Origin: Sporothrix humicola
Taxonomy: Eukaryota; Ascomycota; Sordariomycetes; Ophiostomatales; Ophiostomataceae
Length of the DNA stretch: 64,000 nucleotides
Direction: 5' to 3'
NCBI GenBank assembly: GCA_021396245.1
Contig: WNYE01000017.1
Location: 406,999-470,998 of the forward strand
The notes under the pieces are model-generated. The model had not been told where the DNA came from and did not search any database. It worked only from the letters and a program-made list of their open reading frames with translations. The first letter of the stretch is position 1. Every line of letters starts with the position of its first letter. Shown here one piece after another: positions 10,032-20,901 of this stretch. Made by a program: the position numbers and the translations under genes.

Positions 10032-12205
10032 ATGTTTGGTTGGGTGATAAAACGCGGTCTCGATGGCGGACGCGACGCGCCAGAAGATCCAGGTAAGACG
10101 AAGACGAGCCTCGTTGAGGGGACAGCCGGTATTCACAGTCTTTCCGATAATGTTGACATCATTTTTTTTTTCCAGATGATACTCGGATGGAGCAGCCAGA
10201 TACGCCCGGGCCGGTGTTCGCCGCGCGGGCGTTCAAGAGTGCCATCTTTGGCACTCCGGCGCGTCAAGACGAGACAGTCGAGATCGACAACCAGCCAGCA
10301 GCTGCAGCACGACCAGTGCCACGAGAACCGGCAGCGACGACAAACAAGACGACAGAAGCGAAGCCCAGCGCGGCGGCAAAGGATACAGGAGTCACACCAG
10401 GGCGGCTACCAGGCATTCTTCTGACACCAGGCACAGCAACTTCACGGAGAAAACGCGTGTCGTTTGGCCACGAAGTGCCTGCAGAAGGTGCCGACAAGAA
10501 GAACGAGCTTCGGATCGACAGAAATGGACGGAGACCCAACCTCTTTGGCGACAACAGCACGCGCAGCAAGGCCTCTCGAACGACACTCGGAACGGCTCTC
10601 GAAAACGCACGCAAACAAAACAATAAGGCAGCCGCAGCAAGCAAGCCGGTCGTTGATGCTGCACCAGTCGCTGCCAGTCGGCCTTTCGCAGATGAGCCAG
10701 AAGATGACTGGGAGGAGGTGGACGAAGACGACCGCGACCCGGACATTACGGTCGACCTCAACGAGCCACACTCTCAGTCTGGTCGGTACTGGAAATCCGA
10801 GTTCCAGCGCTACCAAGAAGACGCCAAGGTCGAGATGGGCAAGCTGCTAAAGTACAAGCAGCTGGCCAAGTCCTACGCCAAAATGAAGGACGCCGAGGCC
10901 GCGGACATGCGCACGAAGCTCCAGGAGGAAAAGGAAAAGGTGACGGAAATGGAGGGCCGCATCACAGAGCTGGCTGGTCAGATTGCGCGCAAGCGCATGG
11001 ACAGCAGCTCCGACCGCGAGTACCAGGAGCTCATCAGCGATCTTACGCGGCAGACGGCACGCGCCGTCCAGTACCGCAACCAGGTTAAGGAGCTGGAGGC
11101 GATGCTTCAGAACAGTGAGAAGGAGGCAGCCGAACCTCTTTCGGCGTTTACGACAGTCACCTCGCCACGCACACAACGCACGCTTATCGACACGCAGCGT
11201 GAACTGCGTCGCGCCCGCGACCAGGCTAGAGAGCTGACGCAGGCCAAGGAGGAGATCCGGCGGCTCAAGAGCGCACTGCGCGCAGCTGAGCAGAAAGCCG
11301 AGAAGGCTGCCCGCAAAGCGGAGGGCAGCAGCTCCACCGTCAACAGCAATAAAAAGCTCGAGGCCGACCTTGCAGCGTCCGAGGCCACGGTCGAAGCGCT
11401 GAACGCAAAGGTCGACGACCTCGAAAAGCGGGCCGAGTTTGCCGAGGACGAGCGCCGGCAAAAGGACAAGGAGCTGCGGCTGGTGCAGCGCAAGTATGAC
11501 TCGCTCAAGGACGACGCCAAGGCCCGCGTGGGCGAGGCCGAGCAGGTCATGCGCCGCAAGAACGAGGAGATTGCCGATCTGAAGAAGCAGATCAGACAGG
11601 TCACAGCCACGGCCGCTACGGTGCGCCAGACAGTCGACGATGTGCCAATTCTGGTCGACGACATCAAGGACTTCAAGGATACCAAGCCTGTCAAGGAGCT
11701 CAAGCAAGTCAAAGAAGTCAAAGAAGCCAAGGCCAAGGCCAGCAGAGCCACAGATGCGCCCATATCAGAGAGCGCTGCGGCCAAGCTTGCCATGCTCCGC
11801 TGCCGCCGCGGTGCCGAGCCACTGCGCCCTGTCTCTGACGCCCAGCGGCCAAAGGCGATCTTAGAAAGCATCGGCATCAACCGTATCAATACTGAAAAGA
11901 ACGACAAGGGGAAGGAGAAGGAGAAGCCCAAGGCGGAGCCCCTTGGAGAGCGCATTGCAAAACTCGGCCAGACAACAAGGCCCTACCAGTCAACCGTCTC
12001 TACAAGAGCCTCGGCGCCAGCTCTTGTCGATCTGGAGAGAGACGACCGTGTGGCCGCTGCCGCCGCTGCAGCTGCCGATGCTTCCTGTCTGTCCATGTCG
12101 TCTGAACGGGCTGCAGCTGCCATTGCGCGTATCGAGGCGCGGCGTGCTCAACGGAAGCTCGAGCTGGAGACATTGCGGAACAAGGAGAACATGCAGCCGG
12201 CGTGA
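10032..12205 (+). CDS. cut12: Cut12-type spindle pole body protein
   Basis: Fungal homologue of the fission yeast spindle-pole-body component Cut12, which helps activate Plo1 polo kinase at mitotic entry. Two exons: 10032-10092 and 10176-12205, joined in frame through a GTAAG...TCCAG intron; product 696 residues. Exon 1 supplies MFGWVIKRG, followed by a segment recognisable in filamentous-fungal members (PDTPGPVFAARAFKSAIFGTP, about 28-48). RKRVSFG (112-118) contains RVSF, a protein phosphatase 1 docking motif, which matches the known PP1-Cut12 link. The Cut12 core is about 215-265 (SGRYWKSEFQRYQ..., then ...KYKQLAKSYAKMKD). A long, highly charged coiled coil follows (about 245-510), then a less ordered C terminus. 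Using the ATG at 10187 alone would lose the conserved start. The family call rests on these motifs; mitotic function is by homology. Confidence 0.82.
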
Positions 12206-13122
12206 ACTAGCGCATGGCATCTGTCTATTTGGTATATTGGTTGGAAGAGCGACATCATTTGAGCTGCTTCACTTGCTTATTATTTTCTGGAGTTTTTGGT
12301 TGTTTTTGTCTTTTTGACTTTTTTTGTTGATTGCCATTGGGCCCTTTTTCGTTTTTTTTTGTTTTCATATTTTTGCATGTTTACCCATATCCCCATATTC
12401 CTTGCGCGGTGCTCGATACTGAAAGCACCGCCAGGAACAGCCTTTGCACAGCGAATTGCCAATACATATTTCCCACAATTGATTCCCGTCTTGATCAGTG
12501 ATATCCACAAAGTACAATGGCTGATGACGTTTTGTCCGTTGGAGGTCGACTACGGTCCGTTTCAGTTGCAACAATGCAACACATGAGGAAACAAAGTGGC
12601 CGGTTTTCAAACAGGACCGGGAATAAGTACACAAGGCTGTGTGCGATGCCCTGTTTTTCCAAACTTGTTTTTTACAGTCCCAAAATACGTCCAAGGTTTC
12701 AAAAATAGAACAGATGCAGCAGGTACCAAAAGTGTATGCAATGTAAATCCAATTTACGTGGAATAATCTAAAATGTAATAGGTCAAAAAATACAGCAGCG
12801 ACAACTGATTATATCTCGACCATGCGGTCCCAGCCTGTCCAATACCCATCTATGCGTTATATAAAAAACCGGAGACCAAAAAAAGAGGATGCCAAAAACG
12901 CCTTGTTCGCCGCCGAAACCGCCGCCAAAAGAGAACTTTATGGAAAAAGAAGACCACCCAAAAATAAGACAATCAAGAAACGTGCAAACCACCACCCTTG
13001 CTAGTTGTGAATATGACGCGAGCTCGAGAAACGCAATAATGGCTGTAAGAAAGTAGAGTGAAAATGAAGAAGACAAGAAAGAAGAAAAGAAAGAAAGAAA
13101 AAAGAGACGGAAACAGAGTAGC
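12206..13122. other. Convergent intergenic, 3' UTRs
   Basis: 917 bases between converging stop codons. The left part is T-rich on the plus strand (12,280-12,380), the right part is A/G-rich near the DUF3405 stop; both look like untranslated tails. Short open frames here lack motifs. No RNA gene recognised. Confidence 0.6.
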
Positions 13123-15962
13123 CTAGGCAAAGATCTCGGCCAAACTCTCAAACTTAATCGGGTGTACAAGCACGCTGCGCATACACATGCGGCCGCTGTT
13201 CAAAACCTCGTCACCAGCGCCGCCACCCAGGCCAGCCAAGCTTTCGTCGGTGCCATTAACAGGCTTGGGCTTCGGTGCGGCCGGGTCATCAATGGGCTGA
13301 AGGTAACCGAGCCAGCGACGCCACAAACGGCCGGCAAAGTTGGAGTTGTAGTACCAGGTGATGCCGCGGTGGTAGTGCTCGTTACCGGGGTGGAAAGGTG
13401 ACGCTGGGCTGGCACCGGACGAGTGGTCGGGCCCAGCATTGAAAGCCTTCTCGGCAGCAGCCACTGGCCACTTGCGGTCAGCGTAGACCGGGTGAGGCGC
13501 GTAGACGGCCTTGAAGCCACGGTGCAGGGCAACGCTGGGCGGGAACATCTCCGCAAACATGCCGTGGTGCAGGCGCCAGGTCTCCTCATGCATGGCAAAG
13601 AGAAGGCGGCGAGACAGGCGAGAGGCGGTAATGATGGCGGTACGGCGAGGCGGGATTGCGAAAGCAAGGTCGTAGCCGGTGACATCGTTAGAGAACATCC
13701 AGCCAGAGTCTTCAGCGTCGAACATCGGGTTAAGCGTGATCAAGTCGGCAGCTTCGCCCACACCGCACGACTCGGGAATGTGCGTGTAGTTGTTGTTGCG
13801 GTCGGCGAAGAAGTGGCGGCCGGGAAGCGAGGCGGTTCTGTTGTCCGACGACTGAGTCCGGTTGTACGTGCTGAGGACAGCGCCCTCACAGCCGGCAGGG
13901 AGTGGCGAAATGCCGCGCTCCTCGTCACGCGTCTGCGTGCGGCCAGCAAAGTAAAGCTCGCCCAGGATCGAAGGGCGGCCAGCCTCGTGGGCCTCAGCAT
14001 CGACACGAGCGGTGAAGTTCTCCCAAGAACCGTGCAGAGCAGGGATGTAGTACTTCGCAGAGCGCTCCCAAAGGCGGCGGCGGGGTTGCTTGTCGGCCCA
14101 GGAGCCGAGGCGGTCAAAGAACTCGTAGTAGCTGCCAAGGAAGCGCATGTCCATCTCCCAGTTCCAGTAGTAGGCGTACTCGGGGTGCTGCTGGGCGAAG
14201 TGCTGCAGTGGGAGGTGGGCAGAACGGTAGACACCGTGGATATCGGCATTGGCAGGGTTGGAAAAGGCTGGCTGGCCACGCATGCCAGGGTACAGCAGGC
14301 GCATCTGTCCCTCAGACCAAAGCGAGACAAGACCCCGGAACTCGCGCGGGATGTTGTTTGCAATAAACTCCTTGGCAGTGTCTGCGTCGGCCCAAACAGG
14401 GATGTTCTCGTCGCGAGCGTGCAGGAGAATATGCACGTCGTACTCACCGCCCGAGCGAAGAGACAGCTCAGAGACCAGAGCGCGCATGTTGAGAATAGAG
14501 TGAAGGGACCACTTAAAGCCTGCGTAGCAGCGCATAACAACTGCCGTACGCTTAATCTTTGTAAGACCCGAGGTATCGTTTGATGTCGTTCCGGTCGAAG
14601 CGTCTCTCTCAATGTTGGACATATCCATCAGATCGCCAGAGGGCGAGTATTCGCTGGAGCGAGCACCCTCACTGCCGGCCGGGATGAAACGATCCTTATT
14701 CGATGCAAAGCAGCGGCGCTGCGCTGAGGCCCAATCAACCGTGCTGTAGTCGATCTTGCCGGAAGTCAACTTGGGCGACCAGATCTGTTCGGAGCCCTCG
14801 CGCTCAGTGTCCAAACCGAGGCCTGTGCCGCCCTCTTCCTTACTGTAGCCCAGTCCATAGGGACCATAGCGGCCAAACCGGTCGAAGCAGACGTCCTCGC
14901 GGAGACCCAGCAGGCTGTGAGAGCCAAGAAGAGGCTCGGGTTGGCCCTGAGGCACACCCGGATAAGCCCAGAGATCGGGAACGGGGACCTGGTTGGCGGC
15001 GTCCAGATAGCAGCGCTGGACGGGGTAGAACTTGGCGCGGTACTCGGTCGAGTTATAGTCCGGGTGGGCGTTGTAAATGGTAGGAGCTGGCGCAGTGCTC
15101 TTGGCTGTTGTGGAAGTGGCAGTTGAGGTTGCAGACGTCGTCTTGGCGTCGGATCTCTTGGCGAGATGATCGGCTTGGGGAACCGCAGCGGCGGCGGCGG
15201 CCAAGGATACGTTAACTGCCTCGGCATATTCCTGGAGTCTACCGGCATGAGAATCCTCCGCCGTAGGATACTCAGTTTCGTACTTGCTCATTGGGACAAT
15301 CGCTCGGACACCGTTGTAGTAGCTGTCAAGGCTGTGGTTTTTGTTAGTTGGTGTAAGTTCTATACGAGGTGAAATTTCGTCGACTATAAAAGGGCATATC
15401 AACGAGAAAATAAAAAAGAACAAAAAACGTCAAGAACGTACCGAGTGTAGTTGACCCAGATCTGCTCCGGGCTGGGTCCCTTCTTTTCTGGTGCCGGCTG
15501 TTCCTTGTGAAAATGCAGGCCATGGCGAGTCCGGCTCTGGGCGAGGAGAATGACGAAAAGGGCGCAGAGAAGACCGCCAATCCACATAAACACGCGCCGG
15601 TACAGGCAGTGACTGAAAATCGAGCGCAACCTAGGCGACGTCGTCGGTGACCGGAGAGGTGCATATGAGGGGAGTTCGATCCGGCTGGTTGGCAGCCATT
15701 TTAATGACGATTTGGCGACGTCGAGGGCGGATGATGCCCTGCTAAGGACCGGCATGGGCAGGAGAGAAACGCGTGATGGTGAGAAGCCATTGATGTTGGC
15801 AAAGTTTGTGAGACCAGACAGGCCACCAGATGAGCTGCCGGTAGGTTTTTCGAGAATGGAGAAGCTGTTGCGTCGGCTGGGAGTAGTGCTGGATGGCGAC
15901 GAACTGAGGCTGGCTGCGCTGCTGGTGGAGCCAACGTCGAAAGTCGCTGCCCGTTCCATCAT
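13123..15962 (-). CDS. DUF3405 family type II membrane protein
   Basis: Member of the fungal DUF3405 family, whose biochemical role is unsettled; the layout (short cytosolic tail, one anchor, large lumenal domain) resembles Golgi glycosyltransferases. Two exons on the minus strand, 15962-15442 and 15331-13123, joined so that a split CGC arginine codon precedes LDSYYNGVRAIV. Product 909 residues from the first of two adjacent ATGs (15962, 15959). A Ser-rich tail (1-120) precedes one transmembrane helix (about 124-142, FMWIGGLLCALFVILLA). DUF3405 hallmarks follow: YDVHILLHARDENIPVW, LVSLWSEGQMRLLYPGMRG, the acidic/aromatic YAYYWNWEMDMRFLG, and KYYIPALHGSWENF. Several N-x-S/T sites fit lumenal exposure. 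Its leader is very pyrimidine-rich on the coding strand for about 1.1 kb. Family call is good; enzymatic role unknown. Confidence 0.88.
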
Positions 15963-18900
15963 GAGGGGAGAGAAAAGAGTCGTCCAAGTCGTGGGCAGTA
16001 TGTTATTGTGATAACGTGAACATTAGAGCGGAAGACGTAACCAAGAAGAGAGACCAAGTAAAGCCGGGTACTGAAAAGGAGGTCCGGGAGATATGTCGTG
16101 AAGAGGAATCCAGAATAGACAACCAAAAAAGGATGGCAGAAGCCGACGAAGCACGAGAAAAGCCGAAGCCAAAAGAGTGTGAAGAATAAAGAATAAAGGG
16201 GGTGCAAACAATAACAATAACAACAGAAGATGCAGATATTAAGAAGGAAGCGTATGGATATGATAGAAGAGGAAGGAAGGAAAGAACAATGGTGCCAGAC
16301 TGTTGCTGTGCAAAGAGATACCGCGAAGAAGGAGTAAACGAATGAGATGCGGGTTGTTGTAGAAAATGAAAATTGAAAGAAGGAAGCAAGAAAGTTATCT
16401 CAGCATGGAAGTTGCGAGATGCAAGCCAAAGTAAGGAAAGAAGGAGTCCCAACTAAGGAAAGACGCGAGAGACCTCTTTCCTGCGACGAACAGCCGGGAG
16501 TCTGGGCCCTTTTCGGAATGTCCTCTTCTTGCTTTCTTTTTTTCTTCTGTTATTCCTTTTCCCCAGTTAAACTGTGAAAGATAATCGGTCCCTGCCAGTG
16601 GATCTTGCTCTGCGTTTTTGGTGAGACAAGGAGAGATGAGGGGCCGTTTCTTTTCTGCGCGAGAGATAGACAGGGGCCAGGGAGGGCGTAGCGAGGGCGT
16701 GCGTGTAAAGTGCGTGAATACTGAGAAAGTCGTCGTGGTCGTGGTGCGCGTTTGTGCGAGGCAACTTCAAGTCAACAATGGAAAGCGAGAGACGGAAAAC
16801 AAAACGAGCTGACGAAAGAGCGAATGTGGGATGTTGTAGAAGAAAAGAATGAGAGAGAAACGAGAGACAAGAGGAAAGAGGGAAAAGACGCAATCGACAT
16901 AAAAAGCGAGTGACAAGAGACCGAGAGGGAAGCAACGACGCAAGACAGTCCAAACCCAAACAGAGCAAGAAGGAGCTGATGGTGGGAGGGAAAGAATACC
17001 CAGAACACCCAAGAAAGGGAAAGAGCGAGGGAAAATAAAGAAGCGAAAAAAAAAAATGAAAAAGAACGACTACAGGAGGCAATGGTGTGCAAGCCGTGGG
17101 AGAGAATATGGCAGGAGCCCAGGATACCTCCCAATAACAGCAAGAACGACTGTCGCGGCGCGCGGCGTGGGTGTAAAAAAGGGACTCACGACCGACGGCG
17201 TGGACGAGGGATAGGGGACGGAGAAGCTAGACGCTAGACGCCATCCCCGTTTTTATTTTAGTGGCCCCATTGGGAATGGCTTGTTTTTTTCGTTTTGTTT
17301 CTTTCTTTATTTTTTTTTGGTGTTAATTTAGTGCGACAGCATGATGGCAGGCCAGAAAACAGGGCCGTTATCTTGATTTTCTTTGTGGTTCTTTTTCGAT
17401 TTTTCTAGCGATGTTCGCTCCTTCCTTGCTTTGAGTGCCAGGACGGATCGAGATACTTGTATTTTAGTTCCGTTGCAGTCGCCGGTCGCGCCTTCCAACT
17501 TGTATTTTCCTTGTTTGCGCAAAGTATCAGAAGAGCAAAAATAGAAGGTGCGCAAAGGTACGGAAGCATGAAGGGTAGGTGATACGTCTGGCTCACTATT
17601 ATTACTCCTGCTCACCCAGTTTCCCACCTGGAATATTATCCTCCGTGCGGCAGGTCATGCCATATCACGGCCATGTGCCTGTTAAATTGTTTACAAATGG
17701 CACATTTCCCACACTTCGGACGGGGCCCACACAACGCCCACTTTCTACAACACAAGCCGGCAGACAAATAAGGAGGGACATGGGGGCAAGTGAGCACTGT
17801 GAGAGTGAGTGCGCAGTGAAGAGAGGGGAAATCAGACGAGCCAAATGAGAGAGGAGAGGGGCTTACAGCGTTGTATGAAGCCAATATTTATTGAAAAGCA
17901 TGAAAATGGGCTAGAGTGGTGATGAAAAGGGAAAGGGCCAACTTCGGCACGAGGCAGGAGCCAGGAGGTGGGTGCTTTTGGCGCGCAAGAATGGTCTGGA
18001 CTCTCCTCCACTTTGGTGGACTGTGAGTGCGCGCACGAAAGAAGGGGAAGGAAACACAAGAGGGAAAGAGCCAAGAACGAACTGTACATAGCCGTGCCAT
18101 ATGGTGTCAGCGCTTTTGAACTATTCTTCAGTGCAACCGAAATTTGTTGTTTGCGCCGGTTGCAATTGTGATGCAGTTGATATGAATATGATATGATGTG
18201 TGTGCAAAATAGCAAGAAGAACCAACAGACAGTGTGGTAGGAGAAAGGCAGAGCAAGAATAGCCTTGGATAATACCCAGTCACATAACACCGCTTGGCCG
18301 CCCTCTTTCGCATGCAGATGCAGGTCGAATACTTGTTTTTACAGAGTTTTTAGGTGCTAATTTAATGTATCTTTTATTAAATCCAGAGTGCCAACAGTTT
18401 GACCGTCACGGCGCAGTTCGATATTAAATGCACACACGCCTCGTGGGTTTCTTCCTCTTTCCCTTCCGGTTTTGCTTTCCCGTCGTTTTGTTTCGTTGCC
18501 TTGCCCGTCCCGTTCCTTCCTTCCCAGTTTTTTTTGTTCGTCGTCAGTTCGTTCCCTCGCGCCTGCCTTCCTTCCCTCCGTGATCCTTCCCGAACGACCA
18601 TTCGTGCGCGGGTTTGGATGCAATGGAAGGCGCAAGGAATGCGGCCCGGTAGAAATGGCCTGTCGATACGAATAAGACGAGAAGGTTTTTGAGGGGGAGA
18701 AGCGAGAAAGCTGCCGGGCTCTGACGTCGCGCGCAAGATCTGTGAAATAGACCACCTCGGCCACCTAACGCGATGCTTTGTCGATCGCCTATCTGAAAGG
18801 ATTCTGCTTGTTTTGTTTCGGATCTGGCACATACTTTCTAGCTGTTCCTCGTCTTTTCACGCCAGACTGTTCAAGCTACCCGAGGCTGCGACAAGATCTG

Positions 18901-20901
18901 CAGGAAACGGCTCTGACAGTTTCCTTGCTTCTTCCTTGTTCGTTCCTTCTTTGCGCTCCTCGCTTGTGACTGTTCCTTTGTTTTCTTGTGAGCGAGCAGG
19001 CGAGGCATGCCTTCCGCACTGGTTTGCAAAAGCTACCCCCACATTTTGCATCGATCCTTCCTTCCCAGGTTGATCAAATCGGCCATGACATCTTCTCATC
19101 CTTGCGTGGCGAGCGATGCGCGAACGTGATTTTTTTGTGGGCAGGTTTTTCTTGGGTTGCACTTTCCACTACCGAAAGAACATACCGAATTCAAGCATTG
19201 TGCTAAATTCTTGGGAGGTACGCGTCCAATCCGTTCAGTGGTCCCAGTGGTCCCAGTGGCCCAAAGGTCCAGAGTGGTCTCTCTTTTACAGTTAATCTTG
19301 AGGTTTTAGACTTAACTCGCATTGGACACTCGAGTCCCATTTCGATTCTCGATTTGCTTTCCCCTATTCGACAACATTATTCAAAATCACCACCAGCACC
19401 AGGTCGGTGATAGTCTGAGCGACTGGTATGACAGAAGTGGGACGAGATGCGGGTGGGTAAAAAGGAGAAAGAGCCAAAGGACATGCAAAGAAGAAAAAGG
19501 GGGTTGCAATCGAGGCGCAGCACTGGTCGCCACTCCGCTAGAAGCAGAAGGCGCGAATGAAGAAGCCCAGAAGCAAACGGGGGGTGGACCAGTGGACCGC
19601 TGAAATTTTTCAGAGACTGAAATGATTTAATGACTGGCAGGGAGTTTGCAACGACTGGCAGGGGGCCAAAGGTGCCAAAAGACTGGGGAACAGAGGCCAC
19701 ACAGACAGTCTTGGAACAAGGCTCGGGGTGAAAAAAACTCCGCTAATGAGTTGAATGAGTTTTGGCTGTCAATTTTGTCAATCTAACGAAGAAGTGGATC
19801 TCGACGGTCGCCATTTCATTTCCCAAGTCTGCAGCAGATGATGAAAGAGGGAAAATTCCGCATCTCAGGAGGAAGCGGAGAGAGGGGAGTATGAGGAATT
19901 TCCGTCACGTGGAAAGGCACGCTGGGACTCTGAAAGAGGCGGTCAAGTGAAGCTCAAAATATTGACTATGCGCCGATGCAACTCTTTTCCTCTTTCCCAC
20001 GAGGAATAGGAAGAGGGAGGAAATAAGCATATTTGAATGTCTCTTGCACTCTCGTCCTTTTCGCCTCGCGCTCGTTGCGCCTATCACATCCTAACGTCCT
20101 TCTCTGCGACCCCGAATCCCTCAGCGAGATCTGTGCGACTCGACCGCGGTCGACAGTCCAGTCGTTCTGTGAAATTCTGTGAGACAGTGTACTCAGTGGA
20201 CTCTGTGAAAAGAAAGTGATATCTCTTTGTATTTTGCAGAGACACGCAGGAACAGGCGCGCCAGCCAATCATGAGAGCTTCTGTGGAGTGGATTGAGCGT
20301 GAGAACTTAAATCGCCCAGCAAGCCCCAAAGAGCCCCAAAGAGGCCAAAAAGCCAAGACGGGTTCCTGAAGCTGGCCCAGAAAGCACCGAGTTCTGGCAG
20401 GGCCTGGGCCCTGAAGGAAGACAACAGCCAAGACCTTTTTGTTCTGAAGGATGACCTGGGGAAGGGACGAAGGGCTTGGCAGCGCCATCCAGGGCCGTTT
20501 GTTTTGTTTTGTTCAACGTCTTTTAACATCTTCAACGTCCACATCCATCAACATTATATTGCCAGTTGGTTTTTTGGCCTTTTATTTATTTATTTTTAGA
20601 CATTTTTAACAGGATATTTTGGGGAAGGGTTGGGTTTTCTGGGCTTTGGCTTTGTTGAGTTTTATTTGTTATGGATGACATTTTCATTTTTATGATGGTT
20701 TTTTCTTCTTCTTTTCTTTTGCATTAGTTCAAATAGATAATTACTTTGATTAATGTTCTTCCTCATACTCATCCTCATCTAATTAATACAAGACCGACCT
20801 TAAAAGGAAGGAGCAGCCGGTCGAGCCGGCCAAATAATTTTGATTGAATGTCATAACTTCATAACAATTTCGCCTCAACGACAAACGACATCCACCACCA
20901 C
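15963..20901. other. Long gene-empty interval between DUF3405 and MFS genes
   Basis: 4.9 kb with no credible coding gene. From about 16,020 to 17,150 the plus strand is almost pure purine, which makes the DUF3405 leader on the minus strand a long polypyrimidine run. 18,430-18,600 is pyrimidine-rich on the plus strand. The remaining frames are short and lack motifs or sensible exon joins. A small 9-bp tandem repeat sits at 19,236-19,262. T/A-rich sequence at 20,560-20,800 looks like the 3' UTR of the MFS gene. An unannotated non-coding transcript is possible. Confidence 0.5.
19236..19262. repeat. Short tandem repeat, 3 x 9 bp
   Basis: Three consecutive copies of CAGTGGTCC, the last with one change, in non-coding sequence. 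Seen directly; no function is implied. Confidence 0.7.

Noticed and set aside
10847..11955. Long minus-strand frames opposite the Cut12-like gene
   Set aside because: Leu- and Ser-rich antisense shadows of the Lys/Glu coiled-coil codons.
13423..14583. 386-codon plus-strand frame opposite the DUF3405 gene
   Set aside because: The minus strand carries clear DUF3405 motifs; the plus frame is composition-driven.
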